64,000 nt of DNA from Odiellus spinosus (Eukaryota > Arthropoda > Arachnida > Opiliones > Phalangiidae): contig CAWUCO010000284.1 of assembly GCA_963920705.1 (NCBI GenBank), forward strand, positions 1,073,222 to 1,137,221, written 5' to 3'. The notes under the pieces were generated by a model that made no database searches, was not told the DNA's origin, and was given only the letters and a program-made list of their open reading frames with translations. A program made the translations under genes and the position numbers. This document shows positions 9,772 through 20,905 of this stretch, in pieces; positions within the stretch are counted from its first letter, which is position 1, and every line of letters starts with the position of its first letter.

Positions 9772-10883
9772 GTAAGTACTATAAACGGGTGAATTGGTAA
9801 GAAATTAACCCGCTTAAGTCCTTAAAGAACGACTATGGACTGAAATTTTTACGAGCGTTTTAAATTTTTCCCCGGTTCTTAGTACGTAAATATAAACTGA
9901 ATTGTTTCGGCATTTTTGACCAATTTCTTCGATTGGAAAATAAATTTCGAAACTTTTTTATGCGGATCGTCGGATTATTTTAACGAAGTGACTCTTCGAC
10001 CAATCAGAGGCAAGGCGCCACGAGAATTTTTAATATTTCTACACGAAACCCTCGCTGCCTTTTTAGGCGACCGCCGATTGGACGAAAAGTCGCTGTAGCG
10101 AAATTCAGACGCGCGTGGAAAAAATAAAACTCAAAAAAGGTTTTTCTGACGGAATAACTGCAAACGCGATGACAAAATCCAGCGCCGCGAATGTTTACGT
10201 ACGGAATGGGCAAAAATAGCGCGTTTCGGTGAATAGCCTCCCTTTAATTGATTGATGTAATTGACCAGCGAAATCCCCTACGACGACCTTTCCTATTTGA
10301 GCGAAAAGTAGACACATGCAGCGACCCTCGCCACTCGATCGGAGCAGCGCGAATCAGATTGATCTCGTGACAATTAACTTGATAAGTAAATCACGAGAAA
10401 TTGAAAAAAAGCCTCGAGGCTGTATTAACATACGCGTGACGTCGCTTTTATTTTTCAAGTCAACGTCCTCCCGTAGGATAACCAAATAAATCTGCACACC
10501 CAATCGAGAAAACTAAATTAATTTACTCAAAAAATGGTCTTCATGGAAAAATTGGACAGAATTCGGCAAAATAAATCAAACGAAATAACCAGAATTCCTC
10601 AAACGCGCTCCTAAAATTAAAAGGCCTCTCGAACATTTGTGGCTCAATTCGGTTTTTTTATTGGTCGAATTCAGTTGTTTTTTTCCAGTTTGGTCGAACT
10701 TAGTTGGGAGCGTATTGAAATAAAAAGAAAAACCGAAGTCACGCGCATTTTGTAAAAATAGCCTGGGGATTAATTTGGCTGCCCGAATAGAGTGACGGCT
10801 TTAAGAGATTCGTGGTCGTTCGAACCATCAGCCTCCGAAACGAATCAAAAATACTCCTAGATTTCTGATTTAGGAGAAAATCG
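9772..10883. other. Unique-looking stretch without a supported gene
   Basis: It has higher CG content than its surroundings and several CGCG motifs. No exon with both splice signals was found. It may be intron of the candidate gene starting at 9474. Confidence 0.35.
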
Positions 10884-11509
10884 CTGACCGATTAAGCGAT
10901 TTGGTGCCCGGGTGCAAAAATTATACGCGCCCCAAAATTCAAAATCCAACATTTTTATGAGTTAAAAATACGAAAATTATAGGATTTTTATAGTTTGAAA
11001 ATGATCAGTTTATAGGGCATATATAGGTCTAATTTCTCTAAAATTATGTTACAATAGTTCTACACGTTTAAAATAAGGAATAACTGGAGTCTTATATGAA
11101 GTATATTACGTATTCAAGAGTAGAACTTTTAAATAAACATATTTTGATAATTATTTAATTTAGAAGTCAGCTACTTAATGGACTAGTAAGAAATAGTGTA
11201 GCAATTAACTAAACAATTTTACTAGAATACCAAACATTAAATAACTGAAAAATATCAGATATATTTAAACATGGGAGCCCGTAGAAATATTCAGTGTAAT
11301 AAATCTGAGAAATGGGGGGTCTGGGGGCTACAGAGGTTTTCCTTATTGTAAACTTCAAACCTAACCTTTAACGTATCTTTTAAAAACATTTTAATAAAAT
11401 AATCGCTCGGATTTGGATATCACCAGATTTCTATAGCGCCCCCATTTGGCTGGCGCCCGGGGCAGGTGCCCCCTCTGCCCCCCCCCCTTAATTCGGCCCT
11501 GCTGACCGA
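10884..11509 (-). mobile_element. hAT-like non-autonomous element with 8-bp target duplication
   Basis: The 8-bp direct repeat CTGACCGA flanks the element (10884-10891 and 11502-11509). Read on the minus strand it starts CAGGGCCGAATTAAGGGG and continues through a GGCGCC/CCCGGGG-rich end, a very common terminus of hAT elements in animals. The opposite end has GGTGCCCGGGTGC but lacks the CAGGG start, so that end has diverged. There is no transposase; the interior is AT-rich. Confidence 0.65.
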
Positions 11510-12369
11510 AATAATTCGAAATGATCCGTTTATTTATAGTCAAATTTATAGCGCTGACCAAAATAAAGTGCACAGTGAATAATATTCCCGCGCGAGGGTA
11601 TATTTTGATCCCGGCTGACCACCAAGAAAGGCTGGAGTCGATCGTGGAGGCGTGAAGGGCTAATAACGAATGACGAAGAATCGAAACGTCACGCCTACTA
11701 GTCAAATTCGCGGCCGACGGCCCAGGCTTATCGCTCGGAAGTCTTATAACATTTGTTAATTCAATAAGAGTATCGCTGCATGATTGACGTATTAAACGTT
11801 CGCGAAAAGTATTCGTATCTTATTCGATCCGAACGTTAGGAAAACTTACGATTCGAACTCGATACGAAACCGATATACGAGTGAAGAGTCAATCGTTCGG
11901 ACAATAAAATTTCAAACTTGAGTTTCTTCGCGGATTTTAATCCAAATTGATATCTCGAAATGATTTAGTCGGATCTTTTCAATTTAGATTAAAATATAAT
12001 TATTTTATTTCATTTTATGTGGACTCCGAGAAACGCGATATTTTTATCTTAGTAGTATCCGTTCGAATAAACGCGTGATTCGTTGATTATTCGAGCTGAA
12101 AATTTAATCTTCGGATAATTCGTACTGCCATTTGATACACGTCTGTTGGTATAATTCGCGGTTTTATATTAACTCGAACAATTTACCGAAGACTAAAATA
12201 TCCGAAAAAGCCTAGTTATCATTCCGGATATCCGAAGTTATTCGTTATCCCTTTCCGAGCGTTAGCCACTCACCCCTTTCTAGATTATCCTCGACTCGAA
12301 CCAAGGATATTCCAAACGGTCAAGTCCGTCCACCCGCCCTAATATCTATATTGTCAACCAACTCTTTAG
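11510..12369. other. Unique-looking stretch without a supported gene
   Basis: Many TTCG/CGAA dinucleotide-rich segments but no exon or repeat that I can support. If the exons at 9474 and 12370 are one gene, this is intron. Confidence 0.35.
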
Positions 12370-12551
12370 CTTGTGCATGGCATGATATTTGCTCGGGGAA
12401 GGAAGCCGATGGTCCCTGCAAAGCGGATGGTGGCGTTCCTGGAAGAACCGCTTGTTGCTCGTTCGATCCTAACAAAACAGCGTGCTTTATACCAGCCTTT
12501 AATGGAAAGGCGACATGCAAATGCGTCCCCGCTAATTTAAAAATTGTATAA
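12370..12551 (+). CDS. Terminal exon of a cysteine-rich, probably secreted peptide
   Basis: An acceptor CTCTTTAG at 12362-12369 is followed by 60 codons and TAA, with AATAAA at about 12589. The peptide has eight cysteines in the order C-x5-C-x9-C-x11-CC-x9-C-x11-C-x-C. It includes CAWHDICSG, GRTACCSFDPNKTAC and a C-terminal CKC. A dense, evenly spaced Cys set with a CC pair is usual for extracellular disulfide-rich domains. The intron phase is 1, the phase favoured between extracellular modules. No precise family is assigned. The minus-strand frame over the same bases is a shadow. Confidence 0.55.
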
Positions 12552-12754
12552 AAGAGTCAAGATTAAATTGTTATAATTTAAATTTGAAAATAAAATTACT
12601 TCGCGCCGCTGATTGAAAGTGAGCTTGTTATCTTTTTTAGACGTTTTCTTAATTTTTTAAATACACCAACGGAGTGGGTGTAGGGTCTTATAGTCATTGG
12701 CAATGTTCGAGGTACGGAGATGTATAAAGTGGAATAGGGCGCGGCATTGAACCA

Positions 12755-12892
12755 TAATATGGCGAGCCAAAGCGGACAAAATTCGAAAAACTCTCCCTCT
12801 CCCTCTAAAATACGCGATCCCTCTCCCGATAACACGTTCCCTTACCTTCAATATACGCGTTCTCTCTCCTCGAGTTTCGTTCCCTACCCTTA
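12755..12892 (+). repeat. Unique head of the GC-rich minisatellite repeat, copy 1
   Basis: GGCGAGCCAAAGCGGACAAA, followed by CTCTCCCTCTCCCTC and CGATAACACGTTCCCTTACC. The same sequence recurs inverted at about 24200-24360, so the minisatellite is embedded in a longer dispersed repeat rather than having arisen locally. Confidence 0.7.
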
Positions 12893-13620
12893 TTTTTCGC
12901 GTTCCCTCTCCCCGAGATTGAATCCCTCTCCCCGAGATTGGTTCCCTCTCCCCCGAGATTGTTTGCGCTTCCCCGAGATTGGTTCCGCCTCCCCTAGATT
13001 GGTGGTTCCCTCTCCCCGAGATTGGTTCCGCCTCCCCGAGATTGGTGGTTCCGCCTCCCCGAGATTGGTGGTTCCGCCTCCCCGAGATTGGTGGTTCCGC
13101 CTCCCCGAGATTGGTGGTTCCCTCTCCCCGAGATTGGTGGTTCCGCCTCCCCGAGATTGGTGGTTCCGCCTCCCCGAGATTGGTGGTTCCGCCTTCCCGA
13201 GATTGGTGGTTCCGCCTCCCCGAGATTGGTGGTTCCGCCTCCCCGAGATTGGTGGTTCCGCCTCCCCGAGATTGGTGGTTCCGCCTCCCCGAGATTGGTG
13301 GTACCGCCTCCCCGAGATTGGTGGTTCCGCCTCCCCGAGATTGGTGGTTCCGCCTCCCCGAGATTGGTGGTTCCGCCTCCCCGAGACTGGTGGTTCCGCC
13401 TCCCCGAGATTGGTGGTTCCCTCTCCCCGAGATTGGTGGTTCCGCCTCCCCCGAGATTGGTGGATCCCTCCCCCCGAGATTGGTGGATCCCTCCCCCCGA
13501 GATTGGTGGATCCCTCCCCCCGAGATTGGTGGTTCCCTCCCCCCGAGATTGGTGGTTCCCTCCCCCCGAGATTGGTGGTTCCCTCCCCTCGAGATTGGTG
13601 GTTCCCAACCCCCGAGATTG
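12893..13620 (+). repeat. 23-bp GC-rich minisatellite, about 31 units
   Basis: Tandem units of ATTGGTGGTTCCGCCTCCCCGAG, with variants (CCCTCTCC, CCCTCCCCC, GGATCC). The period of 23 is not a multiple of 3 and the unit lacks stops in most frames, so long open frames appear in several frames on both strands, each encoding a 23-residue periodic peptide. These are artefacts of the repeat. Variant units cluster at the ends, while the central block is most homogeneous, as expected from unequal exchange. Confidence 0.9.
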
Positions 13621-13872
13621 TACAAATGAGAATTATACCTGAGGAAATAAATAATGACGTTGTAGAAATTCGATTGAGGTTATATTTGTTTATGACCTTG
13701 ATGCAATCGATTGGTTGCCGTAAAATATGTACATCGATTACGCTATTACGAAATGATAAATACGCAATCAAACACGTAAGCAATTTATTGCTATCAAAGC
13801 TGGAGTGCTTTTACACCGATTACGTGGAATGACAGTCTCTCGTGTACAATTAATTACTATCAATTTTAATCC
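13618..13872 (+). repeat. ~255-bp dispersed repeat with a 68-codon open frame, copy 1
   Basis: Directly abuts the minisatellite. It contains an open frame (about 13627-13832) starting MRIIPEEINNDVVEIRLRLY. An inverted copy lies at 18033-18283 with the frame still open. The two copies differ at several codons, nearly all changing the amino acid, with at most one silent change seen. This is not what purifying selection on protein would leave. It is more likely non-coding repeat with a fortuitous frame. Confidence 0.6.
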
Positions 13873-13898
13873 AAGCCCACTTATACCCTTTTCAGACG

Positions 13899-14019
13899 AG
13901 GCGTAACTAGCCGGTTTAACCAGATTTGTCCGAGGTTTAGTCACGATTAACCGAGTTTTATCGAACTGAGAAGGCTATGTAAACCTCGGTCAAATCTGGT
14001 TAAACCGGCTAGTTACGCC
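13899..14019. mobile_element. 121-bp hairpin MITE
   Basis: AGGCGTAACTAGCCGGTTTA at the left and its complement TAAACCGGCTAGTTACGCCT at the right form ~48-bp arms including an AACCAGATTTG segment. The loop is about 25 bp. It is non-coding. It sits between the 68-codon repeat and element copy C. Confidence 0.8.
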
Positions 14020-14037
14020 TAATTTCAGCAAGTGATT

Positions 14038-15045
14038 TTTACCTCCGCGACTGAACTTTAGTTCAGGGGGAGGTGTTACACTGGTCGTGTCTGTGTGTCT
14101 GTGTGTCTGTCTGTCTGTGTGTGTAAGCGGATATCCTGTGTAAACGGAAGTCACGTGACCTAGCTCGTGGAGCCAAAAGTCTAGAGACGTAATCATACCA
14201 GCTTATCGTTCAATTCCGGGGAATTACCTCCTTTAAGCGTGGCTGCCACATTGAGTTTCAAGTGTCGTGCAAAGACATACAACAGGACGTCTCCCATTGC
14301 ACATCATCGCATTCCACCATCCACTTTACGGTCGAACCTCGATGCTGAACAGCCGAAGGCGATTACAAGCAATGGGACGTCTCCCACTGTCATAATCACC
14401 TCCGACCATCCCCGCACCAAGGTCCAACCTCCAGTTTCCGATCTCAGCGTTCCATACTAGCGAGGCGTCCCCCACTAGTACAGTTCACATCAACCTTCCA
14501 CTGACTCCAAACATCGCCCCACCAATGGGTAAATTGCGTCGCCAAGCGCCTAGAGATCAAGAATCAGCAAGACATTGAAAGGGGGGGGTTTTCCCCCTAA
14601 CTTCATGGCCATCACGCACGGTTACTTCGATTAATATAGCCCTTCGAAAGGTTTATATAGTATCTTTTTGGAACGTATGCAAATTAGCCTCATGGGGTGA
14701 TTTTGTTTGATATTGTTTAGGGAAATGAAACGCAATATTAATTTATATTATAATTAAAAATATTAAAATGGTTCATCTTAATCTAATTAATTAGAAAGTC
14801 GAAAAATTAATTTAAAATTCGAGATAGTTTAGAAGTTATTTGAGAATTTATGCAAAAATTTAAAGAAATTTGACCGATTAATGGCAGTTTTAGTTGGCAG
14901 CATGCGCCTAAGCTATTTTCCATATATATCATTTACTCGAAAAAGCAAAGGTATAACGGGCAGTATAGGCTTATCTCTGGTGCAAACTTGGGGTGGATTG
15001 AAGAACTTAAATAAAGGTGCGTTTACACGGGTATGGAAGATTGAA
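14038..15045 (-). mobile_element. Unclassified ~0.9-kb element ending in a hairpin, copy C
   Basis: Same family as 7050-7962, in reverse: terminal hairpin at about 14040-14074, TG/CTGT microsatellite to about 14130, the conserved GGTCGAACCTCGATGCTG and CCAATGGGTAAATT blocks, and GTTTGCACC-like end with GGTGGATTGAAG near 14990. It shares with copy A the far-end sequence GTGCGTTTACACGGGTAT. Non-coding; the open frame at 14239-14460 is incidental. Confidence 0.7.
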
Positions 15046-15049
15046 ACAA

Positions 15050-17953
15050 CATAATTTAGATAAGAGATAAGACAATAATAACTTCGATTATACTCGGTGA
15101 ATTTTTAACCAGTTCAAGGGGAATTGGTGTATAAGATTTGAAGCTGAGGCGGATTTATGCATAATGTTAAACCACTTAAGAAAAATGATAGTCGTGAAAA
15201 CTCTCCTCGAACAGAAGTAGAGTAGGTTTCCAGTGTATTTGTGACACGTGTAAAATCGAGTTCGCCAGCACGCGAGTATGTGTAGACCACTAAATTTGAA
15301 GTCGGAAACCTCTTTACGCATGGAAAATATCAATGTGATTTTTTTTGATATTCTTGGGAGAATCAGCTTCATGTATGGGGAAATATCGTAATCTTCTGGC
15401 AAACTTGCAAACAGTGGCGTATTTGGTTTTAATTACTGGCACGGATTTTCAAATTAATTTTTTTATAATTTTCGCGCGTTTCGCAAATGTATTTCGTGCG
15501 AAATTGTGTACATGCGCAGAGCGAACCAGGTTAACGCGGATACACACAGACCTGTTTTTACGCGTTTCACGCTCGTGAACTCATAGAAGTACCATTAGCA
15601 CGCGCGAGCGAGGTGCAAACCACTCTAGAAAAATTTTGTACACCTGATTCCAGATTCATTTGATTGTCAGTGATTCCGAATCAATTCGCGTGATTCCGAA
15701 TTGATTCGTGATTCGCGTGATTCCGAATCGATTCTCGTGATTCCGAATCGATTCGCGTGATTCCGAATCGATTCGCGTGATTCCGTATCGATTCGCGTGA
15801 TTCCGTATCGATTCTCGTGATTCCGAATCGATTCGCGTGATTCCGAATCGATTCGCGTGATTCCGTATCGATTCTCCTGATTCCGAATCGATTCGCGTGA
15901 TTCCGAATCGATTCGCGTGATTCCGTATCGATTCTCCTGATTCCGAATCGATTCGCGTGATTCCATTTAGTTTGTACACCTGATTCCAAGAGTGGTTTGC
16001 CCATTGCCCCTCGCGCGTGACCGTGAAAAGCGTGAAAATAGGTCTGTGTGAATCCGGCTTTAGTCATGCCACAATTAACAATTGACGAACTTTCTTAAAC
16101 CGGATTGACATTGAAATTTCTCGTGTTTTAATAGTCAGGTATGATATGGTTGACCCAAGAGTGAAATGTAGACAGAGTGAGGAAAAGAATCACGTGATTG
16201 GATCTCGTGATGACTGCTAGTTTTAGTTTCACACTTTTTCATACATGAATTTAATGTTAATCCCAATTAAGTATAATAGAACCAGGCTTTTAATGCCTAC
16301 TGTCGTGTATTTCCGGTAACATTTTAGCTAGTGTGGAGTCACGTAAAATGACGTTTGTTTCACAACTTGGTATATTTTTACTCAGGCCTGCCCTGTCAGA
16401 AAAAAAAAATATAAAAAATTTATGGTAGGGCCAAAAGAGAAACATCTATTCTTTACTCACAGCATTATCACCAAAAAACGTGTTTTTAGACGTAGGCTTA
16501 TAAGGTCGTGTAGCACCAAAAAGCGAAATTGTACGTCACAGTTCGTAGTTTAGCGTGTTATGCGGAAAGCTTATTCGTTAATTGTTTATTGAATATGTTT
16601 ATTTACGGTTATATGACGATACCGAGGTCATAACTTGATTTTGATCAAATATTTTGCCTAATGACGTTACTTGGTCTACAAATACTCTAGTTTTCTTAAC
16701 GCCGATATGATTTTACTGAGGGACCTTGACCTTGCTTATCTAAATTTTAATTTATTGAACGTAAAATCGTTTCATTTCTTTTGAAATCTTCGACGAAGTT
16801 TGTTCTCTAGAGATTTGACTCGTTGAAATTTTAAATTAAGTTTCATTCGTTTGAATACAATTTATTGGTAAGGAAGTAATTTTGAATTTGAATCATTTAT
16901 TTGATGCGTTTATTATTTGTTTGGACATTTTTGGTATATTTTCATTGACCTGAACTCTAATTTTTATTACTGAGTTGTGACTGAAATATTAGTTTGGAAA
17001 TCAAAAGGTTTTTTTTTCTGACTCATTTTTCTCTGTAGTAATTTTTTGTTTTCGTAAAAGAGTTATTAATGCCTACTGTCGTTTATTTTCGGTGATGTTT
17101 TAGCTAGTGTGTAGTCACGTAAAATAACGTTTGTTTCACAACTTGTGTTGTATACTGAAGCCATGTATAGGTTCAATTTGATATAACATTTTGCCTTTTC
17201 ACGTTACTTGGTCTACAAATACTCTACAACCGTCAAAATTCTGATATGGTTTTAAAAGAAGAACCTTGACCTTGTGTATTTAATCTCATATCGAGATTAA
17301 ATGTTTTTCGCATCTAATTTTAATTGGTTTATCAATATGTTATTTGTATAGATATTTTTTTAAGATTTTATATTTTTTAGATTAAAATAAATTTATTATT
17401 CCAGAAGATTTTGTAGAATCTAGTTCTCAGGATTACCGGTGTTGAAAATTTATTTTGCTAATGTTATCTTGATGTCTGTGTTTTCTGCCCGCTATTTGGT
17501 AGTGGTAAGATTAATATTTTTAATTTTAATTAATTGACTTATTTGGCGTTTATTTGATAATTTGCTTTACTTAAATTGTTCGTGTAAGGGCTATTTTACA
17601 TATTACCAAAGATTGCTAATTTCAGTTGTCTTAATTCTGATTTTTTTGTTTTAATACTGAATTATGGACTGGATTATTTATCTTGAAATCTATGTGGTTA
17701 TATCTTATTTATTTTCCTTTTTTTCTCTAGTTAGGTTTGGTTTTAAGTAGAGAATTATTTAGGGTTGTGTTGGTATACTGAAGAAATGCATATAGGTTCA
17801 ATGTGATATAATATTTTGCCTATTTCGCTGTTTCTTCTACTCATCCAATACTCTACATTTCTTTTCATCTTTTATTTTAGGTATGGTTAGGTTAGGTTAG
17901 ATTACCTTAACGTCGGGGTCGGGGAGGTTATATTTTGGTTTCCCAACTTGTTT
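15050..17953. repeat. Left arm of a large imperfect palindrome
   Basis: Long stretches are the reverse complement of 18647-20170. The inner 888 bp (17066-17953) pair with 18647-19534. Outer parts (about 15200-15540 and 16060-16290) pair with 19535-20090. The left arm also holds a minisatellite block (about 15600-15990) and an older, diverged copy of the inner unit (about 16290-17060) that are absent from the right arm. The inner end reads TTTCCCAACTTGTTT next to CCCCGACCCCGACG-type and GGTTAGGTTAGGTTAG sequence. No coding capacity. Confidence 0.75.
15667..15966 (+). repeat. 20-bp minisatellite, about 15 units
   Basis: Tandem units of TGATTCCGAATCGATTCGCG, with variants GTATCG, TCTCGT and TCTCCT. 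The same TTTGTACACCTGATTCCA sequence lies on both sides (about 15636 and 15970) and CCACTCT/AGAGTGG pairs outside them. Minus-strand frames across it encode a periodic ESRESIRNHANRFGITRID-like peptide and are artefacts. Confidence 0.9.
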
Positions 17954-18646
17954 CTACTTAATGTCATGAGAAATTTAAAATTTTGTTGTAATGAAACTGG
18001 AAAGATGCACTACATAATATACCTAAACTTGGATTAAAATTGATAGTAATTAATTGTACATGAGAGACTGTCATTCCACGTAATCGGTGTAAAAGTACTC
18101 CAGCTTTGATAGCAATAAATTGCAATCGTGATTGATTGCGTATTTATCATTTCGTAACTGCGTGATCGATGTACATATTTTACGGCAACCAATCGATTGC
18201 ATCAAGGTCGTACACAAATATAACCTCAAACGAATTTCTACAACGTCATTATTTATTTCCTCAGGTATAATTCTCATTTGTACAAGAGCTGTAAGGTCTA
18301 TAGACCCCTAGCTCTTCAAAAACACTGGAAAAAAGAAAGCTATACTTAATTACGGTGTTTTTGCGTAGCACCATTCCCTCTGTATTACTGCCAATATGGT
18401 AACTAATTTGACTTTGCGTATGCCTTCATAAACCTAACCCAACCAAACTGTAGTATAATGAATTTCAGATATTGAGTTTTGGGTAATTTCGATACAACAA
18501 TTACGCATTCATTCAAATTATATGATAATGTTCATAAATATAAATTGTTACCATTTCATAAAGCACTCGAGAAATACGAATAACCAGCAACTCTTATCTT
18601 TTAATATAAATTACAGAGGATACGTGTCAAATTGTTTTAGTGTAAA
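17954..18646. other. Spacer of the large palindrome
   Basis: About 690 bp between the arms. It includes the inverted copy of the 68-codon repeat (18033-18283); the rest is AT-rich with no gene. Confidence 0.6.
18033..18283 (-). repeat. ~255-bp dispersed repeat with a 68-codon open frame, copy 2
   Basis: Reverse-complement copy of 13618-13872 with the open frame at 18071-18277 (minus). It lies in the spacer of the palindrome. At 13.6 kb the repeat borders the GC-rich minisatellite; here it borders a CTGTAAGGTCTATAGACC sequence instead. The breakpoint is therefore exactly the edge of the repeat, consistent with it being a separate element. Confidence 0.6.
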
Positions 18647-20170
18647 AACAAGTTGGGAAACCAAAATATAACCTCCCCGACCCCGACGTTAAGGTAATCT
18701 AACCTAACCTAACCCTACCTAAAATAAAAGATGAAAAGAAATGTAGAGTATTGGATGAGTAGAAGAAACAGCGAAATAGGCAAAATATTATATCACATTG
18801 AACCTATATGCATTTCTTCTATATACCAACACAACCCTAAATAATTCTCTACTTAAAACCAAACCTAACTAGAGAAAAAAAGGAAAATAAATAAGATATA
18901 ACCACATAGATTTCAAGATAAATAATCCAGTCTATAATTCAGTATTAAAACAAAAAAATCAGAATTAAGACAACTGAAATTAGCAATCTTTGGTAATATG
19001 TAAAATAGCCCTTACACGAACAATTTAAGTAAAGCTAATTATCAAATAAACGCCAAATAAGTCAATTAATTAAAATTAAAAATATTAATCTTACCACTAC
19101 CAAATAGCGGGCAGAAAACACAGACATCAAGATAACATTAGCAAAATAAATTTTCAACACCGGTAATCCTGAGAACTAGATTCTACAAAATCTTCTGGAA
19201 TAATAAATTTATTTTAATCTAAAAAATATAAAATCTTAAAAAAAATATCTATACAAATAACATATTGATAAACCAATTAAAATTAGATGCGAAAAACATT
19301 TAATCTCGTTATGAGATTAAATACACAAGGTCAAGGTTCTTCTTTTAAAACCATATCAGAATTTTGACGGTTGTAGAGTATTTGTAGACCAAGTAACGTG
19401 AAAAGGCAAAATGTTATATCAAATTGAACCTATACATGGCTTCAGTATACAACACAAGTTGTGAAACAAACGTTATTTTACGTGACTACACACTAGCTAA
19501 AACGTCACCGAAAATAAACGACAGTAGGCATTAAAAAGCATAGTTCTACTATACTTAATTGGGATAAACATTAATTTCATGTGGGGAAAAGTGTGAAACT
19601 AAAACTAGCAGTCATTAAGAGATCCAATCACGTGATTCTTTTCGCCACTCGGTCTACATTTCACTATAGGATGAACCATATCATATATACCAATTAAAAC
19701 ACAAGAAAATTCAATGTCAATCCGGTTTAAGAATGATAGTCAACTGTAAATTGTGGTATAAATAACCTGGTTCGATCTGCGCATGCGTACACGCAACAAT
19801 TTCGCGTGAAATACATTTGGAAACGTGCGATGCTTATAAAATATTAATTTGAAAACCCGTGCTAGTTATTAAAACCAATTCTTACGCCACTGTTCGAATA
19901 TTTGCCAGAAAATTACAGTATTTCCCCATACATTGAACTGATTTTCCCAAGAATATCAGAATCGCTTTGATATTTTGCACGCGTAAAGTGGTTTCGGACT
20001 TGAAATTTAGTGGGTTACACATACTCGCGTGCTGATGAACTCGATTTTACGCAAGTCGCAAATACACATATGTTCCTTTGCTTAAATGACGTTATTATGC
20101 TTTAAAGGTGTGCAAAATTGAAGCTTAGCTTGTTTACACGCACTTATTTACTTTAGACATTCGGAGAAAT
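18647..20170. repeat. Right arm of the large palindrome
   Basis: Inverted partner of the left arm. It starts AACAAGTTGGGAAACC and runs through CCTCCCCGACCCCGACG, TAACCTAACCTAACC and the AAGGTCAAGGTTCTTC motif. Two internally related blocks (GTAGAGTATT...ATACCAACAC and GTAGAGTATT...ATACAACAC) are about 600 bp apart, so the unit itself arose from a tandem doubling. No gene. Confidence 0.75.
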
Positions 20171-20687
20171 TGAAAAAAAAAAAAATTAGAACTCTAACGT
20201 TTTGGCCATTTAGATCTACCAAACATACCAGCACGCGTTCTTCGTAAATCTATTTATATCTTTACGCTGATGACGTGAATGCACCAATTAATATCCTTAA
20301 GAGAGCGCATTAGACGCGATAGATGCAAGGAAGTCGCCTAGACATTAATGGCGTTTTGCGCGAGAAATTGCAAATATTAATGAAGAATTTACTTCAAATC
20401 CAGCGTTTCTTGTGAATTATACCCTTGCGTATACGCGGCATTTTCGTGCGAAACAAATTCGCAAATATAGCAAACACGCGAGCAATTGAAAAAATGAAAT
20501 TGAAAGCGCGTGCTAGAAACTTGTTCTTATAACAAAGTCCCAATACATTGTTTCCAGCTTGGCTAGGAAGTAAGTTTATCCCGGTACATAAAGCTAATTC
20601 TCTCAATATTCAGCCGAAAAGAAAAAAATAATACTAGAAGTCTGTTGCAGACTTCCAGTCCCTGTACTCGGCCGGTTATTCTATTAA
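20171..20687. other. AT-rich flank with a fragment of the palindrome's outer segment
   Basis: GCATTTTCGTGCGAAACAAA to CTAGAAACTTG (about 20430-20520) resembles the outer segment seen at 15460 and 19790. Otherwise no gene or clear repeat. Confidence 0.4.
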
Positions 20688-20905
20688 ATACAAGTTTGTG
20701 GCAGGTTATTCAACATGTAGACCTCAATTATCATGTCTCCTATCCTACGTGGTAATAGTTGGTTTGTTATTCAATGGCGAATTATTAAAGATTGGGTTTA
20801 AAGCACATTCCAGTCACGGAATTCAAGTACATGAAAATCAAAGTAGGTAATGGAGAAGTTTAAGTTAGATATACGGGTACATTCGCTCCAAAAGTCAAGT
20901 GCAAA
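20688..20905 (+). repeat. ~215-bp direct repeat, left copy
   Basis: ACAAGTTTGTGGCAGGTTAT through GGGTACATTCGCTCCAAAAG. An almost identical copy follows at 21797-22012 (three differences noted). The pair bracket a palindrome-family unit. They begin TGTGG and end GTGCA, so a TG...CA LTR reading is possible, but similarity extends beyond those bounds and there is no target duplication. A segmental tandem duplication fits better. Confidence 0.75.

Noticed and set aside
12657-13832. Long open frames (200-360 codons) on both strands over the GC-rich array
   Set aside because: They follow from a stop-poor 23-bp unit read through all three frames; the peptides are 23-residue periodic and overlap each other on both strands.
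15656-16067. Three overlapping minus-strand frames with ESRESIRNHANRFGITRID-type repeats
   Set aside because: The 20-bp tandem unit creates periodic peptides in every frame; no gene structure.
17885-18720. Telomere-like GGTTAGGTTAGG and CCTAACCTAACC runs
   Set aside because: Only two to four units each, embedded in the palindrome arms; too short for telomeric DNA, at most a repeat-end motif.
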